From assembly GCA_963205005.1 (NCBI GenBank), contig CAUJHW010000070.1:1-64000 (forward strand): a stretch of DNA of 64,000 nt. Reading direction: 5' to 3'. A program made the translations under genes and the position numbers. This document shows, piece by piece, positions 63,573 through 64,000 of this stretch. Below the pieces are notes generated by a model that made no database searches, was not told the origin of the DNA, and saw only the letters and a program-made list of their open reading frames with translations. Each line of letters begins with the position of its first letter. Position 1 is the stretch's first letter. Source of the DNA: Pseudomonadota bacterium (lineage in GTDB: Bacteria > Pseudomonadota > Alphaproteobacteria > Caulobacterales > Caulobacteraceae).

Positions 63573-64000
63573 CAGATCACCAGGATGGGGGTGAGCGGGA
63601 CGAGCGTCTCGAGGTCGTCGTCCAGCACCACCTCGCCGCGCTGCAGCCAGCAGTGGGCGCGGAACGGCCAGGTGCGCACGCCGAAGACCCAGCGGGCGTC
63701 GTGGCCGTGACGGCGCAGCAGCCGCAGCAGCATGAACGAACGCAGCAGGCACTTGCCCGGCGCGGGCGCGAAGGGCGCCCACCGGTGAAAGCTTTCGACG
63801 GTCTCCAGCAAGGCGGGGCCCGGCGGCGTGTCGGCCGCCGCCGTGGCCCCGTCGCGCGCCGTGGCGACGAGCTGCGCCAGAGGCCGCCGCCAGTAGGCCT
63901 GCGCCAGGTCGGCCATCGCTCGCGCCCCCGCCAGCCCGTCACGCCAGCGAGGCGGCGCAAACGGGCCGCACATGGCGCTCGTCGTGGCCGTCGTTAGGGA
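63572..64000 (-). CDS. Lasso-peptide leader peptidase (B/B2 domain), 5' end off window
   Basis: The visible 142 codons include the transglutaminase-like lasso-peptide maturation protease. From the in-window Met at 63973, the catalytic Cys is residue 75 (APGKCLLRSFMLL), His 107 (FRAHCWL) and Asp 118 (EVVLDDD), with WVFGVRTWPF between them. It would remove the leader from the precursor peptide, in an ATP-dependent partnership with the cyclase. The frame has no stop up to the window edge. The N-terminal RRE domain usual for fused alphaproteobacterial B proteins is not visible, so the true start probably lies outside. Confidence 0.88.
   Translation of the reverse strand, partial: SLTTATTSAMCGPFAPPRWRDGLAGARAMADLAQAYWRRPLAQLVATARDGATAAADTPPGPALLETVESFHRWAPFAPAPGKCLLRSFMLLRLLRRHGHDARWVFGVRTWPFRAHCWLQRGEVVLDDDLETLVPLTPILVI

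Overview
The window is high-GC, densely packed DNA that looks like an alphaproteobacterium of the Caulobacterales type (Phenylobacterium/Caulobacter-like). The evidence is many TonB-dependent receptors, FecI/FecR signalling, a proteobacterial lasso-peptide locus with an S9 isopeptidase, and GC-rich codon use throughout. The genus is inferred from gene content only. No rRNA, tRNA or CRISPR array was seen.

Region 1 (about 0.3-22.2 kb) is a catabolic island for a hydrophobic, probably isoprenoid or steroid-like, carboxylic compound. It holds an outer-membrane receptor, a TetR regulator, a tandem acyl-CoA dehydrogenase pair, an acyl-CoA synthetase, two cytochromes P450, a frameshifted amidohydrolase, a Baeyer-Villiger-type flavin monooxygenase, a DUF35 protein overlapping a Cys-less thiolase-like protein, a zinc alcohol dehydrogenase, a CMD-family protein, a MaoC hydratase, an IclR regulator, a Nudix hydrolase, a thioesterase, a nitronate monooxygenase and an enoyl-CoA hydratase. 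The proposed flow is import, CoA activation, dehydrogenation, hydration and (retro-aldol) cleavage, with P450 and BVMO oxygenation steps. About 22.7-24.4 kb is a scar: a small exported protein, a MarR-like remnant and a broken efflux outer-membrane gene.

Region 2 (about 24.9-39.2 kb, all minus strand) is an ICE-type conjugation module: traG, a CopG-like gene, trbB-C-D-E-J-L-F-G-I, a TraF-like S26 peptidase, a lytic transglycosylase and two small HTH/AlpA-like genes. A vapBC toxin-antitoxin pair sits between trbB and trbC. No relaxase or integrase is visible in the window.

Region 3 (about 39.4-44.8 kb) is the accessory cargo beside traG. An XRE gene is followed by a compact anti-phage locus: an HTH protein and an HExxH metallopeptidase (CapH/CapP-like) diverge from a three-gene CBASS operon. 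That operon encodes a CD-NTase, a stand-alone E2-like protein and an HNH-SAVED nuclease (type II-short layout), followed by a small DUF2188-like gene. The divergent spacer carries two matching inverted repeats with an intrinsic-terminator-like hairpin between them.

Region 4 (44.9-51.3 kb) is a TetR-controlled tripartite RND efflux operon with a perfect 20-bp palindromic operator. Region 5 (51.5-54.5 kb) holds a small membrane protein, a lipoprotein with an in-frame extension after its stop, a LuxR-type regulator and an XRE gene.

Region 6 (54.6 kb to the end) is a lasso-peptide locus: ECF sigma, FecR anti-sigma, an STN-type TonB-dependent receptor and an S9 isopeptidase on the plus strand, converging on the lasso cyclase (C) and leader peptidase (B). 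The B gene runs off the right edge, so the precursor peptide gene is probably just outside.
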